Assembly (NCBI GenBank): GCA_963824805.1
Contig: CAWGQZ010000038.1
Location: forward strand, 1 to 64,000
Origin: DATBAT01 sp963824805
GTDB lineage: Bacteria; Acidobacteriota; Terriglobia; Terriglobales; Acidobacteriaceae
Reading direction: 5' to 3'
DNA length: 64,000 bases
Below the pieces are notes generated by a model. The model saw nothing but the letters and a program-made list of their open reading frames with translations. It was not told the origin of the DNA and searched no databases. Below, piece after piece: positions 31,229 to 40,358 of the stretch (the stretch's first letter is position 1; each line of letters begins with the position of its first letter). The translations under genes were made by a program, and so were the position numbers.

Positions 31229-32806
31229 CTACGCTGCAGCAGTCGTTTTCCGCCGCGAATTCCACGCATAATATACGGGAATCCCCAGCAGGACGATGAT
31301 CAATCCCGGCCAAGTGAATTGCGGCTTGTAGCGCAACAGGACTACATCGATAAAGACAGCCATCAGAATATATATCGCCGGCAGCACTGGATAGCCGACA
31401 GCGCGATAGGGCCGCTCCGCATCCGGACGTGTCTTGCGCAACACAAAAAGCGCCACGATGGTCAGGACATAGAAGACCAAAACCGCAAACACGATGTAGT
31501 CCAGAAGCTGACCGTAACTGCCCGAGATGCAAAGCACGCAGGTCCATAGCATCTGCACCATTAACGAGACTGCCGGGGTCTTGTAGGTTGGGTGCAGCTT
31601 GGCGACATTCTTGAAAAAGAGGCCGTCTTTGGCCATGGCGTAGTAGACGCGGGATCCGGCCAGGATCAACCCGTTGCAGCATCCGAAGGTCGAGAGCATG
31701 ATGGCAACCGCCATCAGCGTGCCACCTATCGAGCCAAAGATTTGCGTCATCACCGCGGTGCCGACCCGGTCTTCAGTGGCGTATTTGATTCCCCGGGCGA
31801 GGATGGTGGTTCCCGCAGGATCGCCATTGAGCGGCAAGGCATTCAGATAAATGAAATTGCAGGCCACGTAAAGGGCAATCACGATGCCCGTGCCCAAAGC
31901 CAGCGAGAGCGGCAGGTTACGGCTGGGATTCTTGACCTCGGCGGCGGTGAAAGTCACGTTGTTCCAGGCGTCGGCCGAGAACAGCGATCCAACCTGAGCC
32001 ACCGCCAGAATGGTTAATGCACCCACAAATACCGTCGGGCCGCCGACCCCTACCTGAACCGCGTGTTGGGCCGAAAGGCCAGCATTGTGCCAGAAGTTGC
32101 CATGGAAGTTTGCAGCCAGTGCCTGCGCGTTGCGGCCGAGAAGAATCCCGATGGCCACCAGCCCGAACAACGCGGAAGCTTTGGCTACGGTGAATACGTT
32201 CTGAATCATTGCTCCGGTCTTGAGACCCGAAACATTGATGATCGAGAGAACAACCACCACGCCAATGGCGACCAGATTCTGGGTGCTCAGGCCTACTTCC
32301 ATGTTGCCCAGTACCATTGGGCCGAGGTGGATCGGAGGAACTTTCCAGATATGTAGTACCCAGTTGGAGGAAGAAATTGAGGGGAAGAAGACGCCCAGGA
32401 ATTTGCCGAAGGCTACACCCACCGCTGCAATGGTTCCGGTCTGGATGACCAGGAACAGCGTCCATCCATATAAGAAGCCCCACAGCGGCCCCAGCGCTTC
32501 CCGCAGGTAGACGTATTGCCCGCCGGCACGCGGCATCATGGCAGCCAGTTCGCCATAGCTGAGGGCAGCAGCGATGGTCATGAATCCGGTAACCAGCCAT
32601 GCGCCAATCAGCAAAGCGGGAGAATCAACTTCGCGGGAGATCTCGGAGGAAACGATGAATATGCCCGAGCCGATCATCGAACCAATCACCAGCATGGTTG
32701 CGCTGGTTAGTCCGAGACCTTTGACGAGTTCTTTGTCTTGATGGGTGGCGACGTCCCACTCAGAAGAGGCTGCCGGTATGGTGGGATCCTTGGCCTGGGT
32801 GCTCAA
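31229..32806 (-). CDS. APC-family amino-acid permease
   Basis: About 525 residues. TM1 is MLVIGSMIGSGIFIVSSEIS; a later block is MIQNVFTVAKASALFGLVAI, and TM6 has SADAWNNVTFTAAEVKNPSR. It is nearly collinear with the edge-truncated permease at 1-828, so the two are paralogs about 31 kb apart. Start choice: TTG at 32804-32806, five bases after AGGGAG; an upstream TTG at 32866 gives 20 extra residues without a ribosome site. It precedes the CAT permease by 33 bases. The substrate is not predictable. Confidence 0.87.
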   Translation of the reverse strand: MSTQAKDPTIPAASSEWDVATHQDKELVKGLGLTSATMLVIGSMIGSGIFIVSSEISREVDSPALLIGAWLVTGFMTIAAALSYGELAAMMPRAGGQYVYLREALGPLWGFLYGWTLFLVIQTGTIAAVGVAFGKFLGVFFPSISSSNWVLHIWKVPPIHLGPMVLGNMEVGLSTQNLVAIGVVVVLSIINVSGLKTGAMIQNVFTVAKASALFGLVAIGILLGRNAQALAANFHGNFWHNAGLSAQHAVQVGVGGPTVFVGALTILAVAQVGSLFSADAWNNVTFTAAEVKNPSRNLPLSLALGTGIVIALYVACNFIYLNALPLNGDPAGTTILARGIKYATEDRVGTAVMTQIFGSIGGTLMAVAIMLSTFGCCNGLILAGSRVYYAMAKDGLFFKNVAKLHPTYKTPAVSLMVQMLWTCVLCISGSYGQLLDYIVFAVLVFYVLTIVALFVLRKTRPDAERPYRAVGYPVLPAIYILMAVFIDVVLLRYKPQFTWPGLIIVLLGIPVYYAWNSRRKTTAAA

Positions 32807-32830
32807 CGCTACTCCCTGATAAGTAGGGCG

Positions 32831-32854
32831 CCCCGTCCCGCGCGGGGGGCGGGG
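32831..32854. promoter_or_regulatory. GC-rich hairpin between thiE and the permease start
   Basis: CCCCG (32831-32835) pairs with CGGGG (32850-32854), with CCCGC/GCGGG extending the stem. It is within the 5' leader of the permease transcript and 63 bases from the thiE stop. Strong predicted stem; no T-tract follows on the minus strand. Role unclear: terminator for thiE is possible only if transcription is from the minus strand end. Confidence 0.3.
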
Positions 32855-32916
32855 ATTTTGCACCAAGTCAGGTCAAAACCCCACCGTCGAAGACTTAACC
32901 CTACGTCGGTGAAACT

Positions 32917-33525
32917 CTACCGTAATATCCGGAAAAAGTCCTCTGCCGACTTGCGAGGCTCTGTTAACAGATCAGATATTACTGCAATGGAGTCAGCCCC
33001 CGCTTCGAACACTGCGCGGCAATTCTCGCGAGTGATCCCGCCAATGGCGACTAATGGCTTGTCTGTCAGTAGCTTGGCCTGCCGAACTCCCTCGAGGCCG
33101 ATTACCGGGTCGGGATCCGCCTTGGTGGAAGTAGCGAAAACAGGCCCAACCGCCAGGTAATTTGCCGGTTTTTTGGTCGCTTCTGAGACTTGTTTGGGAT
33201 TGTGGGTCGAAACGCCAAGCCAAAGCTCGTCTCCGATGATCCTGCGCACGCCTTCGGGAGACAGATCGTCCTGCCCGACATGGACCCCGTCGAACTCGGC
33301 AGCCAGGCAAAGGTCGGCACGGTCGTTCATGATGAGCTTTACGCCAACCGCCTGCCGCATTGCCCTAGCCTGTTCCAGCATCTGCCTGCCGTTGCCGTTC
33401 TTGTTGCGGTATTGCAGCAAAGTACAGCCCGCAGCCGCCAACTCCTCGGCGAAAGAGAGGAGCTTGCCGATCTCGCTAAAATGGCTTGCGTCAATGACGG
33501 GATAGAGCTTGGGAACGGCAATCAT
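32917..33525 (-). CDS. thiE: Thiamine-phosphate synthase
   Basis: 202 residues. The TIM barrel has LLQYRNKNGNGRQMLEQAR, VKLIMNDRADLCLAAEFDGV and HVGQDDLSPEGVRRIIGDEL, then YLAVGPVFATSTKADPDPVI and PLVAIGGITRENCRAVFEAG. It couples HMP-PP and THZ-P to thiamine phosphate. It follows accC on the same strand with a 122-base gap that holds a hairpin, so it may have its own promoter. No TPP riboswitch was recognised upstream. Other thi genes are not in the window. Confidence 0.95.
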   Translation of the reverse strand: MIAVPKLYPVIDASHFSEIGKLLSFAEELAAAGCTLLQYRNKNGNGRQMLEQARAMRQAVGVKLIMNDRADLCLAAEFDGVHVGQDDLSPEGVRRIIGDELWLGVSTHNPKQVSEATKKPANYLAVGPVFATSTKADPDPVIGLEGVRQAKLLTDKPLVAIGGITRENCRAVFEAGADSIAVISDLLTEPRKSAEDFFRILR

Positions 33526-33600
33526 TAAGATCGAAGTAGACGCACGATGAAGCGAACTAGCTGCTCTGTTCTAACACTGTCGCGGGAGGGCGGCGCTTGC

Positions 33601-33622
33601 CACAAAATCACCTTGTGGTGAT
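33601..33622 (-). terminator. Hairpin downstream of accC
   Basis: On the minus strand ATCACC-ACAA-GGTGAT, six-base stem (33607-33622), followed by TTTTG. It sits 26 bases after the accC stop and before thiE, so it may end or attenuate the accBC transcript. The T-run is short, so confidence is moderate. Confidence 0.4.
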
Positions 33623-33647
33623 CAGCACCCCCTAAGACCGTTTGCGC

Positions 33648-35039
33648 TCATTGAGTTGAGGTTTCCACAGCAGATCTGTGCCCTGTGGGCTTGACGGTCT
33701 TGGCCAGAAAACGCTCGATAAATGTGGTATCAACGTTGCCGGCGCGGAAATCGGGATCGGCCAGAATCCGGCGATGCAGAGGGATGGTAGTGTAGACACC
33801 CTCAACGATGAACATCTCCAGAGCGCGAGCCATACGCGAGATCGCCTCGGGACGGTCTTTGCCACGGACGATCAGCTTGGCAATCAGGGAGTCATAATAG
33901 GGAGGAATGACCCCTTCCGCATAAGCGGCGGTGTCGATGCGAACCCCGGTGCCTCCTGGCGGATGAAAAGAGGTGATCTTGCCCGCCGACGGGGTGAATT
34001 TCTCGGGATGCTCGGCGTTGATACGGCACTCGATGGCGTGCCCGCGATGGACCACCGGGCCGTGCAGCACGTCCACCATCTTCTCACCCCAGGCCAAGAG
34101 AATCTGGCTCTTGACCAGATCGACGTCTGTCACCATCTCGGTCACCGGATGCTCCACCTGAATGCGGGTGTTCATCTCGATGAAATAAAGCCGACGGTCT
34201 TCATCCATGAGGAATTCGATCGTGCCGGCATTGACATATCCGATTTCTGAAAGTGTCTTCGACAGCATGGCGCCGATCTCCTGGCGCAACTCCGGGCTCA
34301 CCTGCGGAGACGGTGATTCCTCGAGCAGCTTCTGGTGACGCCGCTGAATGGAGCACTCGCGTTCGCCAAGGCTGACCACGCTCCCGTACTGGTCCGCCAG
34401 TACCTGAAACTCGATGTGTCGGGGCCGCTCAATGAACTTCTCCATGTAGAGGTCGCCGTTGCCGAAGGCGGCTGCGGCTTCTGACTGGGCCGCCTTAAAT
34501 AAACCCGGCAACTCCTGTTCGCTGCGCACGATGCGCATACCGCGTCCGCCCCCGCCGGCAGAGGCTTTGATAATCACGGGATATCCCACCTGCTTGGCCC
34601 ATTCCATGGCCTCGCCCTCGGAAGCCAGAATGCCTTCCGATCCGGGCAGGATCGGAACGCCCGCCTTCTTCATTGCCGCCCGCGCCTTTTCCTTTTCGCC
34701 CATGAGACGCGTGATCTCGGGGGGAGGACCGATAAACTTGATATTGGAAGTCTCACAGACCTCGGCAAAGTTGGCGTTCTCGGCCAGCAGTCCATAGCCT
34801 GGGTGTACGGCGTCTACATTGGCAATTTCGGCGGCGCTGATCACGGCTGGGATGTTCAAGTAGCTCAATGCTAGCTGGGGAGGTCCAATACAGATCGCTT
34901 CATCGGCGAAACGCACATGCAGTGAATTGCGGTCAGCTTCGCTGTAAATCGCGACCGTGCGGATGCCAAGTTCCTTGCAGGCGCAAATCACCCGCAGAGC
35001 GATCTCACCTCGATTGGCGATTAGGATCTTCTTGAACAT
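33648..35039 (-). CDS. accC: Acetyl-CoA carboxylase, biotin carboxylase subunit
   Basis: 463 residues. The N-terminal MFKKILIANRGEIALRVICA, then YSEADRNSLHVRFADEAICI, and the ATP-grasp domain (KASAGGGGRGMRIVRSEQEL). Later blocks are ERECSIQRRHQKLLEESP and FIEMNTRIQVEHPVTEMVTD, with EGVIPPYYDSLIAKLIV at the C-terminus. AccC carboxylates biotin on AccB. It follows accB on the same strand (115 bases). Fatty-acid synthesis starts here; fabI is 8.5 kb away. Confidence 0.96.
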   Translation of the reverse strand: MFKKILIANRGEIALRVICACKELGIRTVAIYSEADRNSLHVRFADEAICIGPPQLALSYLNIPAVISAAEIANVDAVHPGYGLLAENANFAEVCETSNIKFIGPPPEITRLMGEKEKARAAMKKAGVPILPGSEGILASEGEAMEWAKQVGYPVIIKASAGGGGRGMRIVRSEQELPGLFKAAQSEAAAAFGNGDLYMEKFIERPRHIEFQVLADQYGSVVSLGERECSIQRRHQKLLEESPSPQVSPELRQEIGAMLSKTLSEIGYVNAGTIEFLMDEDRRLYFIEMNTRIQVEHPVTEMVTDVDLVKSQILLAWGEKMVDVLHGPVVHRGHAIECRINAEHPEKFTPSAGKITSFHPPGGTGVRIDTAAYAEGVIPPYYDSLIAKLIVRGKDRPEAISRMARALEMFIVEGVYTTIPLHRRILADPDFRAGNVDTTFIERFLAKTVKPTGHRSAVETSTQ

Positions 35040-35154
35040 TCCTGTTGGGGCATTCTATTCGGGGGTCGATTTCCTGAGGAAATCGAGACTGATACCCCTT
35101 GAATCGTTGTCGTCCCGAGCGCAGCTGTGGACGACAATTTCAGAGAGTGTTACC

Positions 35155-35649
35155 TCAGCCCTTCTTCCGCAGCCCAAACAATTCTTGGCCGTACTCAATC
35201 GGCTGGCCGTTGGTCACGAGCATTTTGACGATCTCGCCGCTGGCATCGGACTCGATCTCGTTCATCAGCTTCATCGCTTCAACGATGCAAAGCACTTGCC
35301 CCGCTTCGACTACGTCGCCAACCTTTACAAAGGGCGGGGAGCCGGGTGAAGGCGACTCGTAGTAAGTCCCCACGATCGGCGACCGCACCATATGCAGATT
35401 TTCTTCCACAGCTGGGGCTTTGACGGGCGCGGCCGGCTGCTGTGGCGGGACCGTGGGACCGGTGCCCCCTTCGGGGGCCGGAGGCGGCGCCGCATGCACG
35501 GTGAAATAGCGGCTGTCCGGCGCGGAAGCTTGCGACTTGTCGCCTCCACGTTTGATCTTTACCTTGACATCGCCGCGCTCCAACTCGAACTCGGAAATGT
35601 CTTTTTCGATTAAGAACTCGACCAGTTCTTTCAGCTCTTTTTGATTCAT
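35155..35649 (-). CDS. accB: Biotin carboxyl carrier protein
   Basis: 164 residues. The N-terminus MNQKELKELVEFLIEKDISE, a Pro/Ala-rich linker around residues 50-85 (APPPAPEGGTGPTVPPQQPA) and a biotinyl domain with VEAMKLMNEIESD. The biotinylated Lys is at about residue 127. It carries carboxybiotin between AccC and the transferase (accA/accD, not here). It precedes accC in the order pepP-accB-accC, a common bacterial arrangement. Confidence 0.95.
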   Translation of the reverse strand: MNQKELKELVEFLIEKDISEFELERGDVKVKIKRGGDKSQASAPDSRYFTVHAAPPPAPEGGTGPTVPPQQPAAPVKAPAVEENLHMVRSPIVGTYYESPSPGSPPFVKVGDVVEAGQVLCIVEAMKLMNEIESDASGEIVKMLVTNGQPIEYGQELFGLRKKG

Positions 35650-35730
35650 TGGATCTGGGGGGCCAGTTTCTACTTGTCAGGCTAATTCCGGAAAGTCCCG
35701 AGACGCTCGAGCACTTTACCGTCGAAACAC

Positions 35731-36816
35731 TTAGATTGCTATCAGGTCTTTTCGGGTTGGGGTCAAAACATCACAACCCGAATCTGTCACCAGCACCATA
35801 TCTTCAATTCGGACGCCCCACTTGCCTGGAATATAGGCCCCGGGTTCCGCGGTGATCACCATTCCGGGGTGGAGTGTCTCTTTTTGTCCAGCTGCCAGCC
35901 GCGGCCCTTCGTGAATTTCGAGGCCGACTCCGTGCCCGGTAGAATGAGTAAAATATTTGGCTAACCCACTCTTTTGTAACAGCTTACGGGCCGCCCCATC
36001 CACCTGTTCGGCACTTCGGCCAGCCGCGACCATCTCAACGGCAGCCTGCTGCGCGCTCAACACCGTATCGTAGAACCGTCTGGCCTCGGTCGGAGGCCTG
36101 CCCACGTATAAAGTGCGGGTCATGTCCGAACAATAGCCACCGAGTATAACACCGAAGTCACAGACCACGAATCCGGAGGCCGGGATGGGCTGCGTCGAAG
36201 CCCGCCCGTGAGGGAGGGCTGAACGCTCGCCAGCGGCAATAATGGTCGGGAACGACATGCCCTCGGCCCCCGCCTTGGATGCCGCGTATTCGAGTTCAGC
36301 GGCGACCTCCAATTCCAAAATGCCGGGACGAATGACCTCCACCAACTGATCGAACAGGCTAGAACCCAGAAGAACCGCTGCCCGGATCTTTTCGACTTCC
36401 TCAGGGTCTTTCACGGTCCTCAATGGTTCGACGATCGGAGGCATCGGGCGCGGGCGAACATAGCCCGGCAGGCTGGCCTTCAACCGGGCGTGGGAAGCAG
36501 CGCTGAGATGTTCGGCCTCGACCCCCAGCCGGCAGGATGCTCGGCTTCGGCGCGACCCCAACCAATCAGCGGCAGCGGCCAGAGGCCCCTTCTTTCCGAC
36601 GGCGATCTTCGCTCCCAACACTTCTTCCCTCGACTGCTCGGTGTACCGTCCGTCGGTGAAGAACATACTTTCGGCTTGGGTGACAAGCAAAGCGCCAGCG
36701 CTACCCGTGAATCCACACAGGTATCGAATATTGGGAAGATGCGAAACCAGCAGTGCATCGAGACGATGCTTGTCGAAAAGAGTCCGTAGTCGGGCCTGAC
36801 GGCCTTTGAAGTCCAT
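35731..36816 (-). CDS. Xaa-Pro aminopeptidase (M24B family)
   Basis: 361 residues. The C-terminal pita-bread domain holds the metal ligands: FGVILGGYCSDMTRTLYVG (two Asp), HSTGHGVGLEIHEGPRLAAG (His), ITAEPGAYIPGKWGVRIEDM (Glu, Glu). The N-terminal domain (residues 1-130) is the creatinase-like fold. It removes N-terminal residues before proline in peptides. In many bacteria it is next to accB-accC, often with efp; efp is absent here. The start at 36814-36816 is well spaced from the intergenic repeat. Confidence 0.92.
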   Translation of the reverse strand: MDFKGRQARLRTLFDKHRLDALLVSHLPNIRYLCGFTGSAGALLVTQAESMFFTDGRYTEQSREEVLGAKIAVGKKGPLAAAADWLGSRRSRASCRLGVEAEHLSAASHARLKASLPGYVRPRPMPPIVEPLRTVKDPEEVEKIRAAVLLGSSLFDQLVEVIRPGILELEVAAELEYAASKAGAEGMSFPTIIAAGERSALPHGRASTQPIPASGFVVCDFGVILGGYCSDMTRTLYVGRPPTEARRFYDTVLSAQQAAVEMVAAGRSAEQVDGAARKLLQKSGLAKYFTHSTGHGVGLEIHEGPRLAAGQKETLHPGMVITAEPGAYIPGKWGVRIEDMVLVTDSGCDVLTPTRKDLIAI

Positions 36817-36870
36817 GACAGGAAGTGTAGCAACCCGGCAAGGCTCTTTGTTTTTCTTTGGGCTTCACGT

Positions 36871-36921
36871 GTCCTTCGTGGTTTAGGCACTCGCCTGTAA
36901 GCGGCACAAACCACGAAGGAC
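36871..36921. repeat. Perfect 14-base intergenic palindrome (AAACCACGAAGGAC type)
   Basis: GTCCTTCGTGGTTT (36871-36884) is the exact reverse complement of AAACCACGAAGGAC (36908-36921), separated by 23 bases. It lies between pepP and pilQ. A related palindrome is at 19292-19334 and a weaker one at 60016-60116. It can form a stable hairpin and may act as a transcript terminator or be a mobile-type dispersed repeat. Confidence 0.7.
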
Positions 36922-37001
36922 TCCAAGGACGAAACAAAACCGCCAGTCCCTGACAGGTTCTTCAGGGAACAGGCGGCTGTTTTACTGCAACTGGAAAGAA
37001 A

Positions 37002-38996
37002 CTATGTCTGAATGATCCTCGGGGTGATGAAGAAGATCAATTCGCTGTTGGACGTGGTCACGGCCCGATGCTTGAACAGGTTGCCCAGATACGGGATGCT
37101 GCCCAGCAATGGAACCTGATCAATACTGACCGAGTTCTGGGTCTGGATGACGCCACCAACCACTACCGTCCCGCCGTCGGTGACCAAGACCTGCGTAGTT
37201 GCCTGCTGCGTGATCAGCGTCGGGTTGCCCTGCACTGCGTGGCCAAAGTCAGGTGAAGTGTTTTCCACGTCCACGTTCAGGAAGATGGTGCCTTCCGACG
37301 TGATCTGCGGAACCACCGTCAAGCGGAGGAAGGCGTCGACGTAAGTAACAGTCGGGGGACCGCCCAGCTGTGCCTGGGTCACGATCGGTACGCGAACGCC
37401 CTGCTTAACCAGCGCCTGAATGTTGTTCTGGGTGACGACCCGCGGACGGGAAAGAATCTTCAGCAATCCGCGCGACTCAGCCAGGGTAAGAATGGCATCG
37501 AGTCGGACATTGTTGCTGACATTCAGTAAGGAGATGCCGCTGTTGGGCTGAGTGACACCCAAGTTGGAGAACAAAGGAATCTTGGCTCCGGTGGTACCTG
37601 TGGGTACGGTGTCACCCACGAACATCCACTGAGGTGTGCCGCCAAACGTGGAAATCGGAGACGAACCCACGCTGGATGCGCCGCCGACGGCGGTCGGACC
37701 GTTGCCCCAACCAAAGCCGAGTTGAGTACCGATCTCGCGGGCAAAGCTGCGGGTAGCGGCCACTACACGAGCTTCGATTTCGACTTCCTGCGTCTTGCGA
37801 TCAAGTTGGGTCAACAAACGATCGATCGAAGGAATCGCCGACGGGATGTCTTGAATGATTAAAGCGTTGGTGCGATCGTCGGAGATCACATCACCACGCT
37901 GGCTGAGGAACTGTTTAATGGTGGGAACCACGTCCTTGGAGTGAGCGTAGCTCAGGAAGCGTGTGATGGTGACTTTCTCCACCGCCAGTGCTTCGGCTTC
38001 CTGCTGTGCACGGTGCGATTCCGCTTCTTTGCGCAGGGTGTCGACAGTGGCGATGCGCAGAACGTTACCGTCCAGTTGCCGTGCCAGGTCGTTGTTCTTC
38101 AGCACGATGTCGAGTGCCTGATCCCACGGCACGTCATCCAGAACGATGGTTAATGATCCCTTTACGTTCGGATCGAGCACCACGTTCAAGCCGCTGATCT
38201 CATGAATCAGGCGGAAGAAATCTTTCAGATCAACATCCTTCAGGTTCACCGAAATTGGCTCGCCAGTGTACTTGGGACCGCCAACCGCAGCCGGTTGTGA
38301 AAGCTGGCTCTTCTGCTCCGCTGCCAGATTCACAGCCGCCTGAGGCTGCATGGAAGCGCTGGGACGGGGCAGCAGATCGCCGGCCGGACGCTCGACAAAT
38401 TTCGCCGCAGCATTCACGGCTCGAGCTGGAGGTTCGGCTGCGTTTTCATCTTTCACCTTGTAGGAAGGTTCGATAAAAGCAAAGGCAGTGGCTGGGTTGA
38501 TGGAAGCTTCCTGCTTGGGAGCTTCCGAAGCTGCAACCGCCGCGGTGTTTGCCGGCGCGGTGGCTGGCTTCACTTCCTTGCTGCTGGCATTGACTGTGCG
38601 CAGCTTCAGGACGCGGTTGTTGCCGCTGCCTGCGAGCTCATAGCTGCACGGCTTCTCCAGATCGATCACCAGACGGGTTGTAGGCTGCGCCTGTCCGTCC
38701 ATGCCGATCCGGATACGCTTCACGCCCGTGTTCTCCACGACGATATGCTTGGCGGTAAGCGCGAGCGTGTTGGGCAGATCGACGACGATTCGCGCGGGTG
38801 ACTCCAACTCGCTGACCTTGGGCATCACGTCCCCGCGGGTTGTGAATTCCAGGTTAAGACCCTCGTGGGAAGGCACCGCCTGCACTTTGACCAATGCAGA
38901 ACGCTTGGGCGCTTCCATGCCGTTGCTCTGAGTTTCGGCCGCTGCCACAATCACCATCAACAGCAGCGGTAAGAAAACCAGCAGTTGCTTTCGCAT
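37002..38996 (-). CDS. pilQ: Type IV pilus secretin PilQ
   Basis: 664 residues with a signal peptide (LLVFLPLLLMVIVAAAETQ). An AMIN domain lies near residues 30-135. An STN domain follows near 245-330 (SVNLKDVDLKDFFRLIHEIS, VLDPNVKGSLTIVLDDVPWD), then a short secretin-N domain (ISDDRTNALIIQDIPSAIPS). The C-terminal secretin domain has LLKILSRPRVVTQNNIQALV and VPLLGSIPYLGNLFKHRAVT, the secretin signature. It forms the outer-membrane pore through which the pilus passes. It is the last gene of pilMNOPQ. Good match to the family in length and order. Confidence 0.95.
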   Translation of the reverse strand: MRKQLLVFLPLLLMVIVAAAETQSNGMEAPKRSALVKVQAVPSHEGLNLEFTTRGDVMPKVSELESPARIVVDLPNTLALTAKHIVVENTGVKRIRIGMDGQAQPTTRLVIDLEKPCSYELAGSGNNRVLKLRTVNASSKEVKPATAPANTAAVAASEAPKQEASINPATAFAFIEPSYKVKDENAAEPPARAVNAAAKFVERPAGDLLPRPSASMQPQAAVNLAAEQKSQLSQPAAVGGPKYTGEPISVNLKDVDLKDFFRLIHEISGLNVVLDPNVKGSLTIVLDDVPWDQALDIVLKNNDLARQLDGNVLRIATVDTLRKEAESHRAQQEAEALAVEKVTITRFLSYAHSKDVVPTIKQFLSQRGDVISDDRTNALIIQDIPSAIPSIDRLLTQLDRKTQEVEIEARVVAATRSFAREIGTQLGFGWGNGPTAVGGASSVGSSPISTFGGTPQWMFVGDTVPTGTTGAKIPLFSNLGVTQPNSGISLLNVSNNVRLDAILTLAESRGLLKILSRPRVVTQNNIQALVKQGVRVPIVTQAQLGGPPTVTYVDAFLRLTVVPQITSEGTIFLNVDVENTSPDFGHAVQGNPTLITQQATTQVLVTDGGTVVVGGVIQTQNSVSIDQVPLLGSIPYLGNLFKHRAVTTSNSELIFFITPRIIQT

Positions 38997-39059
38997 TTCA
39001 CTATCTCCCCAGGGGCTCGCCTCGGCTCGCCCGTAATCTTTAAATTTCGCCGCGCCGCA

Positions 39060-39710
39060 TTAGACTGCCGGCGTCGTTATCTTCTTGGTCACTTCACGTT
39101 CGAACGGTTTTCCCAACCGGTCATGGACTGTTTCTTTGAAGATGATGGAATCACCGGTGATCTTCACCACGTAGCCGTTAAATACCGGATCGTTTTCTCG
39201 CAGGAAGTACGCCTTCTCCACCGCATTCACCACGACTGCGATCATCCCGCTATCGGATCTGACCACGCCCTTGAGCGCGATCTGGTCGACGGCAAGGCAG
39301 CGCTTTCCGACACTACATCCGGAAGCCACCATTGCCTGACTGACAACGGGACTGACGAACGGATCGCGCCGTCCAGCCATGCGTATGTTCTTAGGAGCTT
39401 CGTTTTCCGCAGGCTTTGACGAAGAACTGGCCTCCACCGCGACCGTTTCCTTGTGCTTTGGGCTGCGCGGCTTGAATGCATCCTGTTTTTTGGCCGGGGC
39501 CGACGCCTGCTTGCTTGGTGTGGTCGCAACCGGACTTGCCGCTTGCGGAGCCAGTCCCAGAGCCCTGTCCGACTCGATTTGCTGCTTCTGGTGCAGCGCC
39601 TTCATCGTGCTCCGGGTGTTCTGGATTTCATCCGGATTTTGTCCCCACGCCGAGGCCGCAATCAGACCTAGTGCCAAAACCCAGGAAATCCTTGCCGTGA
39701 TCAGTCTCAT
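39060..39710 (-). CDS. pilP: Type IV pilus assembly protein PilP
   Basis: 216 residues. The signal peptide (ISWVLALGLIAASAWGQ) has no lipobox Cys, unlike classical lipoprotein PilP. A Pro/Ala/Ser/Lys-rich linker is followed by the beta domain: AGRRDPFVSPVVS and ALKGVVRSDSGMIAVVVNAV, then YFLRENDPVFNGYVVKITGD. PilP bridges PilN/PilO to the PilQ secretin. The start overlaps the pilO stop by 4 bases (39707-39710). The gap to pilQ is 63 bases. Confidence 0.88.
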   Translation of the reverse strand: MRLITARISWVLALGLIAASAWGQNPDEIQNTRSTMKALHQKQQIESDRALGLAPQAASPVATTPSKQASAPAKKQDAFKPRSPKHKETVAVEASSSSKPAENEAPKNIRMAGRRDPFVSPVVSQAMVASGCSVGKRCLAVDQIALKGVVRSDSGMIAVVVNAVEKAYFLRENDPVFNGYVVKITGDSIIFKETVHDRLGKPFEREVTKKITTPAV

Positions 39711-40345
39711 ATGGTCCCCTTCGCTCTCCCGGCCTGGGGCGCAGCAGCCGCGGGCTCGAGATCCTTGCTGAAGAATGTGCTGGCCACGCAGGTGGCCACC
39801 ACGCTCTCGCTAGGTGCGTACTTGTAAGTGTGTTTGGCCTTGGCGTCGTTCGGCTTGGCGGTGCTGGCGACCAACAAGTTGGAGACATTCACAATCCGCT
39901 CCAGCTTTGCCACGCGGTCGAAGAATCCGAGCATTGAGTAGTAAGGCCCGTCTAGTTCCACCTCGAACGGCGCTTCGCTGTAGAACTCTTTTGCCGCTAC
40001 GGGTTGCGCCGTGTAGCGCCGGATTTCGATTCCCGCCTTGGAAGCTTCGACATTCAACATCTTCATGAAGCCGTCGACTTCCTTCTCGTCCGGAACAATG
40101 CGGCGCTCGATTTCCAGTTGCTGTTTAAGGCTGGCCAGCTGACGCTCGATCTCGGCCAGCTTGGGGCGGTAAGCCTCGAGCTCGGCGTTCTCGCGAACTT
40201 TGGCGTCCAGTACCTGTTTGGCCGCTTCGTTCTCTGCCGCTTTGCTCTTGAAAGTAGTGAAGTACGCGGCGCCGGTGAGTACTGCAGCACCCAACACCAG
40301 TAGTCCCCACTGTTTGATACTCGATAATTCGCTGAAGTTCTCCAT
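39707..40345 (-). CDS. pilO: Type IV pilus assembly protein PilO
   Basis: 212 residues. One membrane helix (WGLLVLGAAVLTGAAYFTTF) is followed by a coiled coil (AENEAAKQVLDAKVRENAEL and on to LEIERRIVPDEKEVD). The periplasmic ferredoxin-like fold has GIEIRRYTAQPVAAKEFYSE and VELDGPYYSMLGFFDRVAKL, the PilO signature. PilO and PilN form the inner-membrane alignment complex. Start is 13 bases after the pilN stop, and the pilP start overlaps its stop. Confidence 0.92.
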   Translation of the reverse strand: MENFSELSSIKQWGLLVLGAAVLTGAAYFTTFKSKAAENEAAKQVLDAKVRENAELEAYRPKLAEIERQLASLKQQLEIERRIVPDEKEVDGFMKMLNVEASKAGIEIRRYTAQPVAAKEFYSEAPFEVELDGPYYSMLGFFDRVAKLERIVNVSNLLVASTAKPNDAKAKHTYKYAPSESVVATCVASTFFSKDLEPAAAAPQAGRAKGTI

Positions 40346-40358
40346 AGCTCTCCGTCCC

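Noticed and set aside
29691..31682. 663-residue permease with a long N-terminal extension
   Set aside because: The extension lies inside the neighbouring permease in the wrong frame; the ATG at 31196 gives a normal start.
32806..33647. TPP riboswitch before thiE
   Set aside because: The leader lacks the conserved CUGAGA and ACCUGAU-type blocks; only a simple ATCACC/GGTGAT hairpin is present.
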